Below, one piece after another: positions 44,848 to 57,982 of a stretch of 64,000 nt of DNA; within the stretch, counting starts at the first letter, position 1; each line of letters begins with the position of its first letter. The DNA is from Anthostomella pinea (lineage: Eukaryota; Ascomycota; Sordariomycetes; Xylariales; Xylariaceae). Position numbers and translations under genes: made by a program. A model generated the notes under the pieces. That model was not told where the DNA came from and did no database searches. It saw nothing but the letters and a program-made list of their open reading frames with translations. The DNA is taken from the NCBI GenBank assembly GCA_963556695.1, contig CAUWAG010000004.1, positions 248,001-312,000 on the forward strand. Reading direction: 5' to 3'.

Positions 44848-47800
44848 GGTTATAGCGTATTCCCACACTGAGGCGGGATCCTGGGGGTTGGATTGTGTGT
44901 GGGTGTGTTCGAGCGAATGCGATGCGACGGACGGGTTCTGCCAGTCGCTGGAATGCGGTCGGCGTGTATCCTGGAATGGGTCTTTCCCCGGCGACGATGT
45001 GTATCGAATATGGCAGCGCTAACCCGGATAACGTTGGTATAATCGGACAGGCGCGAGAAGAGACTCTGGCGGATTGCGAGAAGGACTCGTCGTCGTGGTC
45101 GTGGTCGTGGTCGTCGTTGGAGAAGTGAGGGAACCCCTATTCCGTATACAGGCGCAAGTAAACACAGCTTCGCAACGACGGTCGATTCGGTCAAAGTCTA
45201 TCGCAAGTAGTGGCAAGCGCCAAGCGAGAGAAGACGCTGACTGGGTTAACGCGCAAAGGGATGCTTGGATGCTCGAGATGGTAAACAGGCGGAACGAGGG
45301 TCGGTCGGCGGAAACAGGACTGGCACCAGGCAGACTGGTTTGTTGGTGGATCGTGGGTTTCAAGTCGTCCAGCTTTCGCAGGCGAGGGGAATTGAAGAGG
45401 ACTTGGCTTCACCAGGCTATTGATAATGAGGAGGGGAGGTGTGGTGTTTCAGGTCGACTACCTAGGAGTTGACTGCCACAGTTAGCAGGCTGGGCAGTGA
45501 GGGCAGGCTTCAGCCCCCTGTTGTTCCCCACCCCCTGTCGCTCCGGCAGCGTCCCAACACTAGACCCAATTCGGGCAAGTCAGGGTCACCAAAAGGCAAA
45601 CGAGGGATCAAGGGGCAGCATCGTGACCAGCCGTGACGTCGTCTCTTCCTCCATCCCAGATGACCTTCAGAGTTGGAAGGTATGATGAAGTCGCCTATCT
45701 CTCTTGGTACTCAACTCAGCTAATATGTGGTTGACCTCTATACATACTCCACCGACTGACATACCTGCCTCTTTTCACCTACTCCTCGCTTCCATATAAA
45801 GTTATAAACGGACTGGACCTTTGCACCGTACATGACGCCGAGCATACGCGCCGGAGCAAGGCTCGCTCATTGCCCTCCATTGAATCATTTATTATTAGAG
45901 ACCGCGCAAGATGATGGCGAAGCGGGAGATGCGATATATCAGCCGACGGTGCCAAGAGACCGGCGCAAGGTTCTCCAGCGTATCCCTAGCCGCCTATGCA
46001 GGTCAGAAAGCGTGCCAAAAATAGAACAGCAACCCCAATTGGAACTTCCATCGCCACACCTCGCCATTTGCCTCAGCCACGAGTATTGCGCAACACAGCT
46101 GACGAACGTCTTTCGCATCGCATTTGCCTCAATTCTGTTTGTCAGCGAGAGATAGCATCTGTCGGGAAACCCATGGGATGGCTTAGTAGGGCTTCTTTAT
46201 CCAGTGGATGGAACTCCCCTCTTAGGCGAAGGATTCTCCACGACCTACCTAGGTACGCACGATTACACGATCGATGATGGGATACTCCGAGGCCACTCGC
46301 CTGTCTGCGCTTACACGTCTTCCCAACCGTTCCTCAGGCTGTGCAAGACCAAGTGTTTCTGCGAACCTGTCAAGAAAGAAAGACGAAGAAGAACGAATAT
46401 TACTTGTGGCCTTTGCAAGCCCTAGCTCAACAGTCCCAGCCAAGAGAACACCTCAGAACCACCGCTCAAAGTGGTGGTTCCCTGCGGCTTGGCGATTCTC
46501 TCGTCCTACCCTTGAGGTAGACGTGCGATGTACTTGACAATCTGACGTCGTTGGGAAACTCTGCTGGGAAGTATTCTTGACTCAGTCATATCGAACAAGC
46601 CTTTCTCAGTAGTCGGGACTCCCCGCAGAAGCAGAGTCTCTACTATGTTGTACAAGCCATTCATGAATTGGAGATCTCCCAAACTGGTGTATTGCTACCA
46701 CAGAAGCGTGGCCGGGGTTGTTGATCTTACTACTGCAGGCGGATCAACGGAGCTGCGTGAAGCACCCATATGTCGATACCTGCTTGGACCATCAAATCCA
46801 CCATGTGAAGATATACTGCTGAGCCTAGAACCAGATGCGGCGTTCGCTGGCGAGATTGTGTCGTGTCCTCGACGAGTTTCATTACCGTCTGTCAAGGCCC
46901 GCACCCGCTTCGTGATGTGAAAGCTGCGGCTCCGCTTCTTCAGAATTACTGGCCGTTGATCTCCAGCTCAAGCTCCGTCCCCGTTCATGGTTAGTCTGGG
47001 ATCTCGACTTTGCGTACGGTTCCCTTCACAGCTCCAGGTCCCTGTTCCCACTTGGCACTGATGGATCATCGACTCAGTTGGCTCTACATGCCCTTCTTCT
47101 CTTGCAACCCTTGTCGTGAGTCGGCGAATCGAAGACCTCGGTCACAGAGGTACTGCAAGGTGAACCTCAATCCCATCCTGGGCTAGAATAGTTCCACAAT
47201 CACGCTGCCTACGGGGAAGCCTGTGGTAATGCCATGTTCCCACCAGCTATACCGCGGCTGAGCGAGCCATTCTCGAACACACCAGCATCTTCGACGGCAA
47301 CTGACCGTTTTCTACCAGCCTATCATATGATACTGTTCGGGGACAGCAGAGAAGGGCCTCGTCGGCGACTTCGTCATGTAAGAACCATAAGGTAACCATC
47401 TCAAGCCGCGTTTACGCAAGGCTTGATGACAAGAGGCCGAAGCTGGCGTCGCTGTCCAGCCTGTCCAGCCTGTGTCCTCTAGAACGGACCCGACATGCGC
47501 TGAATCCACTGGGTCCGAAGTTGGTTGCCACACCCTTTCGACTCCGAGTCCTGGGTAACTCGGCGTCGGTTTTTGTACCCGGCAACATTAAAGTATAACT
47601 TTGATGATAAAACGGCGCCCTGGGAGTATACGTCGTTGTCAGGCACACTCCGAATGTTGTCATTATAGTATTGTGTTGCTGTATATCAGCAGCCTGCGAG
47701 TCGGTATGGTCAACGAGAAATCCTACACAACATTGCGAGAACGAGATGATCACGGAGCGTAGCTTAGCTCAGAGTGAAGGCTGTTGACTTCGACGCAACG

Positions 47801-48399
47801 TTGATGTTTGCGTTCCATTATTGCCTGTGACGGATCCACGACGAAACCCCTCCCTTTTGGTTGTCAGCTTGGGGAGCACATACTCTCTAGTGGACGGAGT
47901 GATCTGTGACGTACTGGTTATGGCTGAAAAGTCTATGATACTAGTGGCATCAATCAGCTTTACCTGGCCACCTACGGAATCATCGCTGAGAGCTTCATTG
48001 TTCTCGTCTGAGGAGTACGCTACTGTGCGGAAACCGCTTGACTACGTGTCATGAAATGGGGTAAGTTAGCTGGTGTGTGATCCGGCCCCAGTGACGAATT
48101 TACCCTCGCTCTTCCGCCAGTTGATAACGAGGCTGACAAGGAAGAGAGATTGGATGATGTCAAAGACGAAAACCTAATGGTGCTCAGCATAGTGATGGCA
48201 TGGTTAGAACCGTAGGCTTTTTTCGGTGTTCACACACCGCATCACTGAAGGTAAAACACGTTCAAAGGAGCATCCAAATGACAATATATTTGGCCTTTGA
48301 TCATAGTAAGCTCACACGTCGCTCGTGCCATTTTCGCAACAACGTATAGAAGCATTGGCCAAGCCCTCCCGCCAGCGGGGAACTATCCGAAGATGGCAC
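44848..48399. other. Gene-poor intergenic region
   Basis: About 3.5 kb upstream of chitin synthase. It contains a short GTGGTC-type repeat at about 45092-45115 and several short open frames (for example 46645-46920) without recognisable family or splice structure. No gene is supported. The first kilobase is likely the chitin synthase promoter and leader. Confidence 0.4.
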
Positions 48400-48622
48400 C
48401 TACACTGAACTTCAAAAGTCTCCGTACACCCTTCGTTCTGCAAGCGTTGGGTAAGTATATTCACTATACTGGAATAAGCACTCCGCAATAAGCATCCAGG
48501 CTGGCTTTTTGGGTCAAGGCTGCTTATTCTATGGTGTTTATTCCACTAATATGACTACAGTATCGACATCATCGACTTGATAGGGGGATCCCGGACGGCG
48601 ACCTATGGGGGGTGAGTGTATC
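48400..48622. mobile_element. Small inverted-repeat element (MITE-like), copy 1
   Basis: The left end carries AAGTCTCCGTAC (48416-48427); the right end carries an imperfect inverted version ending GGTGAGTGTATC (48611-48622). Internally GGAATAAGCA (48471) and TGCTTATTCT (48521) face each other as in copy 2. It is more diverged than copy 2 but has the same order and orientation of motifs. It has no coding capacity. Confidence 0.6.
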
Positions 48623-49025
48623 GAACCCACACAGGATCTTGGGACAAGAGAGGCAAAGAGAGGACCTCAAATTCAGTACCAACATGGCAGACTGCGGCTT
48701 GAAGCATGGCTGGGTATTTAGAATTCTACGATTTTGTTCACAGGGAAGGCTGGGACGTAGGCAGCGGAATGGACTCGACGATATCCTGCGAGCTCCCTGT
48801 GTCTGTGTGTACTTGAATGTAGAAGAGCCTCAGATGGATCGGGTTGAAAACACGAAAGGGAGAGCCTCACATAAAGTTTGGCGATGGGAACGTTGGACAC
48901 AGACCTTGGCGGGCAAGTTTCTATGGATGCGGTTTTGAGGCACCCCTTTCGGTGGGATACTTGAGGGAACATGGATTATGCCTTCGTACTTCCCGTCGGG
49001 TTTGCTAGGAAGCAGTTGTACATTG

Positions 49026-49236
49026 GACACTCATAAGTCTCCGTACATCACCCGTCTCAGCACACAACAGTAAAATTATCGAATTGCAATAAACACACTG
49101 GAATAAGCATCAGAATTGGTATACCAAACTAAAGCTGTTTATTCCTATATGCTTATTCCAGTATCTTCAAGTATCCTACCGGTGATGGAATCTTGCCAAC
49201 ATGCGCGTACGGAGACTTATGAGGGCTGAGTGTATC
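49026..49236. mobile_element. Small inverted-repeat element (MITE-like), copy 2
   Basis: A perfect 17-bp terminal inverted repeat, CTCATAAGTCTCCGTAC, lies at 49030-49046 and 49207-49223, with a weaker ACACTCA similarity just outside. Inside is a second, nested perfect 13-bp inverted repeat, CTGGAATAAGCAT at 49098-49110 and 49149-49161. About 211 bases, no coding capacity. The same design recurs 600 bases upstream (copy 1). No clear target-site duplication was found, so the superfamily is undetermined. Confidence 0.7.
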
Positions 49237-49992
49237 AATGGAGACATTGGTTGGGATGGACTGGCTTGATGTGGTAAGGTACATCGATTGATACCGCATA
49301 ATCTCCAGCGATCAACTTGATTATTCGGAATGGCCTCTGCCAATTTCTATTGCTGTCAAGCGTCAAACTGTCATGTTTCTTCCATGACTAGGTACTACAT
49401 GGCTTGGGATGACGGGCCAAGCTTGTCCTCAACTTAGTTGGGTCACTTGGGACTCCTGTAAGTCAATAAGCTGTCAGGTACTGCCCAGCTGCGTTGAGAT
49501 TGATTCTCTAGATGGATAGCTACACAATGCCGTAGTATGCAGTCCGGCCGTTAGTTTCCCCTGTCCTGGACGTGTGAGTGGGTGGTGGTGTGGACGGTGG
49601 AAAGCACTGTGTGTTTGCTCAGGGGCTACATGTCACATCTTGGAGAATCTTGTTAATGGCAAGTTAAGTATATATCTGAACGCCTGAGCAACGATGGGAA
49701 GCTCGGATGCCCGTGCATGAATCGGGCTTCCTCCATGAATGAGTCTTCTTGGTTGAATGGGCGCACAAACTAAGATAAATATCGCCGAACCGCATCCGCT
49801 TTACCACAAGCTCGTCCCTCCCTTACTCCTTTCAGGCACACATACCATCACCGATCGCCGTTTCGCTCGTCATACTCGCCAATTCACGTGCGTCTCGGTG
49901 CATTTTACAACCTGCCCTTCATGCCCTGCTCTGTAGAAAGCCTACTGACTGTAGTAAAGCAGCACCACAAAGCTCGCCATCGCGTCGCCAAG
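49237..49992. other. Upstream region of the Q/P-rich protein gene
   Basis: About 750 bases with no coding signal. The last 200 bases are pyrimidine-rich with CCTCCCTTACTCC-like tracts, as is usual near fungal transcription starts. Confidence 0.4.
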
Positions 49993-51262
49993 ATGTGCCG
50001 ACTTTGCAATACCCTGTGCAACTGCGACGGTGCTGCCGGAAACCCCGACAACACCGAAGATAAGGCAGCCGAGCCGATTCCAGAGCTCGTAGTCAAGCCT
50101 GCTGGCGATGGCTCAGCTGACACCTTGGAAGCTGGTACGTACCAATCTCATGCACCAACTCGCCTAATAAAATCACGACGTACCACTGACAGCAGCTGCA
50201 CCAAAGCAAACACAGCCCCCGATACAGTTACGCCTGCCGACATGGACGCAGCTACTCGAGCCGTCAACTTCTCTGCCACATCTACAGCCCACGAACCCGA
50301 CGGGACCTCTGCCGAGATTCCAACTCATTCACCTGCCCCGTCTGTAAACTCCAACCACTCCGTCCACTCGAACCACTCGAGCAGCTCAAGCTCCAGTTCC
50401 TCTGACACCTCTCGTGTCTCCGGCAACAATAAGACTCGAAGACCTCAGACCATCCCTGTTACCCAGCCTCCCGCCACGCAGCCCAAGAACGATCAAGCTT
50501 CAACCACAGCGACTGCCGACGCGGCTGCCGACGCGACTGCATCGGCAACGCCCGATCCTGAGCCCGAGCAGCAGCAACGACCTCGACATCCCCCGGACGT
50601 GCCTTGCAACCCGTACTCATTCATTCCTCAGGCAGCGCTCCAGACATTCCCCCCTCTGATGCCCCTGCACCCGACCACGCCCATCCCGTTCATGAACATG
50701 AATCAGTAAGTGCAACCAGCGTCACAGTCAATCGGCTAATTTGACCGGCGATTCGCAAGCTGACCCATGTTTACGCAGACAACAGTACACCTTTGTCCCG
50801 GCTGCGCAGCCGCAGCAGCAGCAGCCTCAGGGTCCGTACATGTGGTACAATCCCCCGATCATGGGACCGGCCCCTACTGCAGCTCCGATTCCGCGTAAGT
50901 CCCAAGTCCTAAGTCCCGTCTGAAATTTCCCCCCTCCGACCTTCGAACCTCCAAACCTTAGCATCACAGTGACTGATTCTCTCATTGCTAACATCATACC
51001 AACAGAGTACGCGGCCGGCACCTCGCCTTTCTGGAGCAACAACTCCTACTACCTCAGCAACCCGCCGCAGCAGCAGCCGATGCAGGTCGGACAGCAGCAG
51101 GTGTACGTCATGGCCAACCAGCAAGTGCCGATGCAGCAGGTACCTGTCCAGCAGCAGCCCGTCTACATGGTCGAGCAAGGCTACGCCGTCCCGCAGCCCC
51201 AGCCGCAGCAGGTTCCGTATACGGTGAACGGCGCGACAGGTCCGATTGTCTACTACCAGTAA
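49993..51262 (+). CDS. Low-complexity Gln/Pro/Ser-rich protein of unknown function
   Basis: Exons 49993-50705, 50779-50894 and 51006-51262 encode 361 residues. I do not recognise a family. The N-terminus MCRLCNTLCNCDG has four cysteines in 11 residues and could bind a metal. The middle is Thr/Ala/Ser-rich with a run of nine serines. The C-terminal third is Gln/Pro/Tyr-rich (VPMQQVPVQQQPVYMVEQ), like intrinsically disordered RNA-binding or transcription cofactors. A further 54-base intron (50134-50187) with plausible signals would keep the frame, so the product could lack 18 residues. No signal peptide or membrane segment is seen. The start at MCRLC was preferred; an upstream in-frame ATG near 49921 would add 24 residues. 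Confidence 0.65.
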
Positions 51263-53876
51263 AGCATGTCTGGCAGGGCTCACTCTCGGTACTTTCTCTC
51301 TGAGCGAGCGATCGCGAGAACCCTCTGAACTCCGTCAGTATGGAGGTATATCTGGTGCATTGATCGATAGCCAGACATGATTGCTGGCCTACTTGAAGGG
51401 AACTCCAGGCATGAAAACTCCTTGCAGTTTCATTTGCATCTCTGTTTGCAACGGAACCATCAGCTGGGGTTTGATACAAGAACACGAAAAAATGGTGGTA
51501 GATCAGGGTTAGGAAGCTTTGATAGTACGTCCGTATACTACGGAACAGCCGGCGCGCTGTGTGAGAATTGAGGTTTATATTCTCCAAGCACATGACTCCT
51601 CTGCGTGATTGTCGTGTGCGAATTTGGCATGTTCATGGTTGGGTCCAGTACCAACTGGTACATACCCTTGTGCCACTTCAGCTGGTGATGCTTTTTTGGA
51701 GTTTAGCTGAATACAGCCCCCGACACTTTTGATTCAGCTGTATCAAGTCAGCATGACATTCTTCAATGTTATCTGGGCGGCATGGAGCACATGCCACGGC
51801 TCATGTCCCTGAAGAAACACATCACCTGCATGGCTTGGTAGTCATTGTTGTCACCAGGCTTGCTAGCTCAGCCGTTGTTCCCTTGCATTGGCATGTCTCT
51901 CAGCCCCTGGCAGATATGCATGACAGATGGCTTTCAGCTGCATGAAACAGCTTTGACGCCTCTTGCGCTATATACGCCATCATCCTGTCTGAAAGCCTCG
52001 ATATTATGCCCGGGCCCTACGGAGGTGTCGCATGTCTATTTAGGGCTGAAGTTACCTCATGATCTATTCTACTCGTGATGCACCCAACAATACCATTGAA
52101 GAGTATGACCCGGTGCAGGTCACTCTTATTCCAGGTATGTCAGATGAGGCTTGTGAGAAGAAAAGTATCCTTCACTGCCAAGCTGGCTAGAGCAGGTACG
52201 GAGTTTCCGACATGGCGTAAGCAACCCGCAGGCATAGGTAGTGACTTGGCATTGGTGGTCACTTGTACCAAGGCAAGCTTCCGTCTAGCCGGCGAGACTG
52301 CTTGTAAAAAAGAGCAAAGCTTGATCAGACTTGGCTTTGGACGTACTGTTAAGGGTTAGAATGGCTCCCGGATCTTAATAAATGCCGGAGGCATACTGTC
52401 CCTTCACCCTCAATTTTGCCACAGCTGAAATATCTGCAATCAGCACTTCAATAGACGAGGGGATAGAGTTCATACTTGGGACTAATGCTTGATCTCTTGC
52501 CTCGCGAGTCCCCAGACTCTGCTAGCTTTACGGAGAACTTGACTCGAGCGCTAGGCGTACTTGATACAAAGTGGCGAGTGCTCTGGATACCTTCTGAGAT
52601 GGGGTTCTAGTAATGTCACGTCAGTCGGTGAGAAGTGGCGAATAGGGGAATCGACGTCCTACGGCTTGCTTGTTCACAAGCGCGAACCTCATGCCAGTGG
52701 AGAGTCTCGGGCCGAGGACCGATGCACTACGTTAGAAAATGGAAAGTTTCCCCATGAGCTCGCTCAACTTTAAACAGAGGATCAGGCCGCCCCGATTGAC
52801 ACTACCACAGACCGTGTCGGAACTTGTCTATCGGCAACGAATAGGCCCGCTTGTACCGCTGACGGTGATAAACTTGAATTGGCCAACCAGGTATATTGAT
52901 GTTACTGGTGTCTGTTCTTGCCCTGAGCTAAGTACCCGCCACCAACGGGCTTCAATAATTCGTATACTACCGAACTTAATCTTAGTCCCTCGGCTGATGA
53001 AAGCTGTTGGTACTGCTTCAATTGCTTTTCCATGTCTGCTCATGCTTCCGATACTGCACGCAGTATCGCTGTGATTGATTGAGTTGAGATGAGCTGTATG
53101 GACCATGGTGTTGCCGACATGCTCGCGTTAGGTCCATACGACTTGGACGTACCTCAGTCTGGATTCCCCGATCCGAGCTTTTGCGTACCCAGGTTAACTA
53201 GATGCCTACCTCCTTACGCGTGTCCCCAGGTGCAGTGCGAGTTCAATCCGGGAGAGCAGCACGTCACTCATGACTCCCGAGGTCGTGTCACGACTCAGAA
53301 AAGTAAGCCCGGGATACAAACCCTCCGGTACTTTGATCAATGATCAGGTCTCACTCATCATGACCCCCCTCAACTCTACGGGGCTAATCATTGAAAGAAA
53401 GTTCCAGGGAGAGTTCAAGCTGAAAGCCTAAAGAACACTACTGCTGCTCCGATGGGTGCCATATGTAAGCGTGGTCAGACTCCAGCCCAATGAGAACTAA
53501 TGCGTACCTTATCAAGAGGACGGACTGGAGGACGCGGTCCGCTGCCCGCAAACCTGATCCCAGCCTAGTCGACGCAGAGCTGGAAAAGTGAGACACCACG
53601 AAATTACGAACCGTCCAACCACCATCGCGAACATCAGCAAACACCACCGGAGAAAATCCTACGTCTCGGCATAAGTCATAGGTCTCGGCAACATGAGGGC
53701 GGCTTACCCCGGGAGATCTCAGATCACGGCCAAGGGGACCCTGTTACCACCCGCATCAACACGTACTAAACGACCGTTTATATCTTGACACGCTTCCCAC
53801 CTGTTCGTCTCGAAGCTCTGTCCCCACTGGGTGCATCAGATACTCACAGCAGGCTACGGGCCATCGTGAGCTCGCC
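51263..53876. other. Intergenic, no gene supported
   Basis: About 2.6 kb with only short, unrelated open frames on both strands. The last few hundred bases are presumably the promoter of the receptor gene. Confidence 0.4.
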
Positions 53877-55314
53877 ATGGCCCTGAATCCTGCAGTCGGC
53901 ACGCTGGCACCATTGCCGCCCATCCTCCTCCACGGCTCCATCGTCATCGCTATCTTCGCCTTCCTTTCCTTCTTCGCAAGCCTGGCGCTGTTCATCTACC
54001 TAACTGTCAAGATTGTCTCGTGGCAGCTCTCGAGAAAACACCATGTTGCGGATACCGCCACCGGCCAAGGCTTCTCCATGGACGTCCAGGACTTCACGCC
54101 GTGCGCCGCCTGCAAGTCATTTCATCTTTCGACCAAGACGAGACAGCTTCCACCTAGGAGAAAGCTACCGAACCAGTTTCTGGTCCTAATCTTCAACCTT
54201 CTCCTCGCCGACCTCCACCAGGCCACAGCCTTCCTTCTGAGCTCTTCCTGGGCAGCTCAGAACGACATCATGGTCGGAACGTCGACATGTTTCGTTCAGG
54301 GCCTGTTCATCTGCACCGGCGATCTTGCCTCCAGCTGCTTCATGTCGGCCATTGCCATTCACACCTATTTTTCAATCGTCAAGGGATACCGGCCGTCCCA
54401 TAGGGTGCTGTATGCCTGCATGATCGGGATCTGGGTATTTGACTACGCAATGGCGCTTCTCCCGGTGGCGGCCACGCACAACGGCGCCGCCAACGGCGGT
54501 TATTTCGTTCGCGCTGCTGCTTGGGTACGTCTCATGGGTCATCCCGCTCTCACCAATGAACACAACAACTGACCCCATCACACAGTGCTGGATAAGCCGA
54601 GAATACGAGCTCCTCCGCCTGCTAACGCACTACCTCTTCATCTTCATCTCCATCGTCGTAGCCACGACCTTCTACGCCCTCATCGTCCTCTTCCTGCGGC
54701 GGCAGCACCAGCGCGGCGGCCTGGAAAACGTAAAGGACAAGCACCACCCGGCCTTCCTCGCCTACCCCTTGATCTACCTCGTCTGCATCCTGCCACTCGC
54801 CCTGGGCCGCATCGCCACCATGGCCGGCAGCGAGCCGCCGGTGGGCTACTTCTGCTTCGCGGGCGCGCTGACGGCCAGCAACGGCTGGCTCGACGTCGTG
54901 CTCTTCGCCACCACGCGGCGCGCCATCGTCTTCGCCACCGGCAACGACCTGGCCAACGAGGATACGGGGCTGGACACCTTCGCCTTCATGCGCACGCCGG
55001 CCACTGGCTTTGGGAACATGGTGTGGGTACGCGGCGGGCGGGCCGAGCACGAGCGGGAGCGGGAGCGGGCGGATCACGGCGGGTGGTGGCGGATCCGGGG
55101 GGACTCGCAGGCAGGCGCCCGACATGTCGGGGGAAATCTGGGAACGACCTCGAGCCAGACTTCGCTGACACCGCAGGGCGGGAATACGATTCAGATGGAG
55201 GTTGTCACGTCGGTCCTTGTTGAGAGCGACGGAAGTGGGGAGAGGAGCATGGCCGACTCGAGAGCGTTGTCGATCAACAGTATGGATAAAGACCAGTATA
55301 GCCGGCGGAACTAA
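53877..55314 (+). CDS. Seven-helix G-protein-coupled receptor (fungal Git3/GPR1-like)
   Basis: Exons 53877-54524 and 54586-55314 (61-base intron) encode 458 residues. Seven hydrophobic helices are visible, in order around residues 18-45, 100-125, 138-165, 178-200, 230-255, 285-308 and 318-340. The second holds the typical fungal NQFLVLIFNLLLADLHQA and the third FVQGLFICTGDLASSCFMS. The third cytoplasmic loop is short and basic (FLRRQHQRGG). The tail of about 110 residues is hydrophilic, with Arg/Glu and Ser/Thr clusters suited to phosphorylation. Members of this class sense glucose, amino acids or unknown ligands and signal through heterotrimeric G proteins and cAMP. The ligand of this one cannot be told. 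The first exon carries no cleavable signal, which is normal for the class. Confidence 0.85.
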
Positions 55315-57982
55315 AGAGGTCCCTCTGGCAAGGGTCACGAAGCAATTTGAACTGTATATATATCAGTGATAGAACCAATATGACCTCATCATCTCGGGCA
55401 CAAATAGGGAAACGATTAGATTCATTCGCCGATCTGAATGCACAGTCACGGCGCCACTCTTGAATCTGCATGAATCTGATCTACCACGGAATCGTTCTCA
55501 TCTCCCAGTTTCCGAACTTCAACTGGGAGCCTCCTCCGTACTTGGCCTCGTCATCGGCGATCAGTTCGACGACAACCTCATCGCCGACCTTGGGATCCAA
55601 GCCCGTCTCCTAGAACCTCCTCCGGGTATAATCGATCTCTAGAGTGTTGCTACGACTTTAGGGGTTCTTGATCATTTGGGGTTGGACTTTGACGTTTACG
55701 TTGTGGCAAAGTAACTCGCAATGTGTGACAGGAGAACCGTTGACCGATGCTTCAGCACGGAAGAGAGACTAACAGTACGAGCGATGGTTGAAAATTTCCG
55801 TGTTCTAGCTTTCCATCTGTAATAAATTACCATGGTGTATCTAGGTATTTCCAGGGCTGAGCATGTACTCGGCACTTCGATAGCTCAACGCCCAGACCGA
55901 ATGGACGCACGAGCGCTCTGTCGATGTGATGACTTCATGATTTCCAACCATCAGATTGAGAGATGGAGATCAAGTTTGTACAGGATATGACGACAAGGAA
56001 AGGGGAACACAATGCAAAGCTCTGTCGTAGACCCAGCAACCGAACTCCGCACACTAGATGCGAACCCCTTTCTCCTATTTCTGTCAGCGCAAAGCGGCAT
56101 GGTGTGTGATAAAACCCCAGGCTTGCTTCGTGGAGCCATCCCACGGACCCACGGACTCATTTAGAATGGTGTCGGAGCCCCCTCTTGCTTGTCAAGTAAC
56201 AGTGCTGTGGCCGCTTCCGTTCGGCGGACCCAGTTGCATGCCACCGGGTCGGGTCGGGTCGGTCAGATCTCTGCTTTGATGCGGTACACCCCTGAGTGTC
56301 CGTCCCCCTTCCCTGGCCGTAGCGCGATCGGTAACGTGATCCATCACCGAGGCGTGAAATCTGGACGCTTGCCGAAGTTCTACAGATGTCGGGGATGGTA
56401 ATTGTTAGCGTCTCCATATACCAGGGGCTCTGGGTCCGTATTGGATGGTACATAATGGGAAGTGACCATCTCTACACCACTCTGAGATTTCGTCGATCAC
56501 CATGTATCGTCGGCTACACCCCACAAGGCATTCACCCATCAAGATCTGGCCCTGTCGATGATGAGCTCCTAGAGAACTCCCAAGAAGGTGCTGGTAGGTT
56601 GATGTTCGAGGGGGAGAAGACGGTATGTGCCAGCCGGATACGAGACCTCTTTTCCACCCAGCTTCATCAATGGCAGCCAGGCTTGAGAGTATTACCGCAA
56701 CGGGAGAATGCGACCACGACGGCACCTGTGTCCATCTAGGCCCATATGTGTCCTCAGTGTCTTTCTTATTTCCATTTAATAGCAACACCAAGCATAGTAC
56801 ACGACCAGCACAGCTTAGACAGCCAGTACCCTCCGCAATACGGACGATAAATGATAACTATCAAGATTGGCCACTTCTGTATCGACAAGATAAGGTAGGT
56901 CCGATAATTCATTTTTTTACATTTCCGCACTCTCTCCTTTTAAAACGAACTGTTAATTACTCTCATTTCTGACGTGTGCATTTTGCATAACCGCTTTATT
57001 TATCGCCCGAGGCTCGATAGGGGGTTGGTAACAAGCTTTCTTGGTATTCATCCTATCCCGTCCGTCTCCGTTCTAGAAGCTTTTTTTCGCCGACTTTCTG
57101 TTCCTGGCAAGTACTGTATGCTGGTGTCTTTCTAGTGCCCTGCTGTATAGACGGTGTTATACTCCTTGTGGGACCATTCTTGCGTTGCGATCTGATTCGT
57201 GATGCTCTGAGAGCCTTACGCTGTCAGCCAAGGGATCGAACGAGAAAAGTTGGACCATGATAATGTGGCTGCAACTCCATTTCAGAAGAGGTGATATATG
57301 CGATATCGCGATTACACATGGTTTCATTGTTGACACCGTCCCGACTAGCTAGTGCTTAGTATCTAAGGTCCAAGCTGGTTACAATACTAGCGAGTCATGT
57401 CCGGACTACAGTAGGATTGATAACGCTACAATACGCCGGCTCACTTCATTTACTTGTAACCTATCATCAATAGACCCTCATCTTCCGCCCGGAAGCTCTA
57501 GATATGGCTCCCGAACCCTTCATTTCTACCCCCTCGGAAACTCCTGTAAGCATCCGTGATCCGTGCTGGGTAGGTCCGTGCTGGGTAGGTGGTTTCTATT
57601 AGAAGAAACCCTCGTTTGGGGACGAAGCTCTGTCCGAAATCGACCTCCTCCTGGGCTCTCAGGACGACTGCAGGTAGTCAGCGAGCCTTGAAAGTAATCC
57701 CGGATGTCCTGCCGCAAAGCCTCCTGCTACCCCGAGGCCGTCTGGCGATCGCTGACCCGGCGCTTCACTAGGGTTGAATAAGCATCGTCAAATCTTGGAT
57801 CTAAACCAACGGGTAACGTCCGGGTCCCACAAGGGCTTAAATACTTCGTGGTCTCGGATCACATCGACCAATGCGGTCTGTCCTGGTTCCCTGCTGGACA
57901 CCGGCGCACGTTAGCGTTGTGAAGCTCCACGAGCTTCAACGTAGAGGATTCCGCCCCTCGGAGTTCCACTGATATCTCCTTT
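55315..57982. other. Intergenic, no gene supported
   Basis: About 2.7 kb. A perfect tandem pair of 15 bp (CCGTGCTGGGTAGGT) is found at 57561-57590. Short open frames lack any recognisable signature. Confidence 0.4.

Noticed and set aside
46645..46920. 91-codon plus-strand open frame
   Set aside because: No recognisable motif, no introns or upstream context supporting a gene.
49888..49992. Upstream extension of the Q/P-rich protein to 49888
   Set aside because: The extension begins with GTG rather than ATG. MCRLC at 49993 is a better start, though an ATG at about 49921 remains possible.
54585..55338. Long open frames in other frames over the receptor tail
   Set aside because: Arg/Pro/His-rich shadows of a GC-rich second exon; the receptor frame holds the membrane helices.
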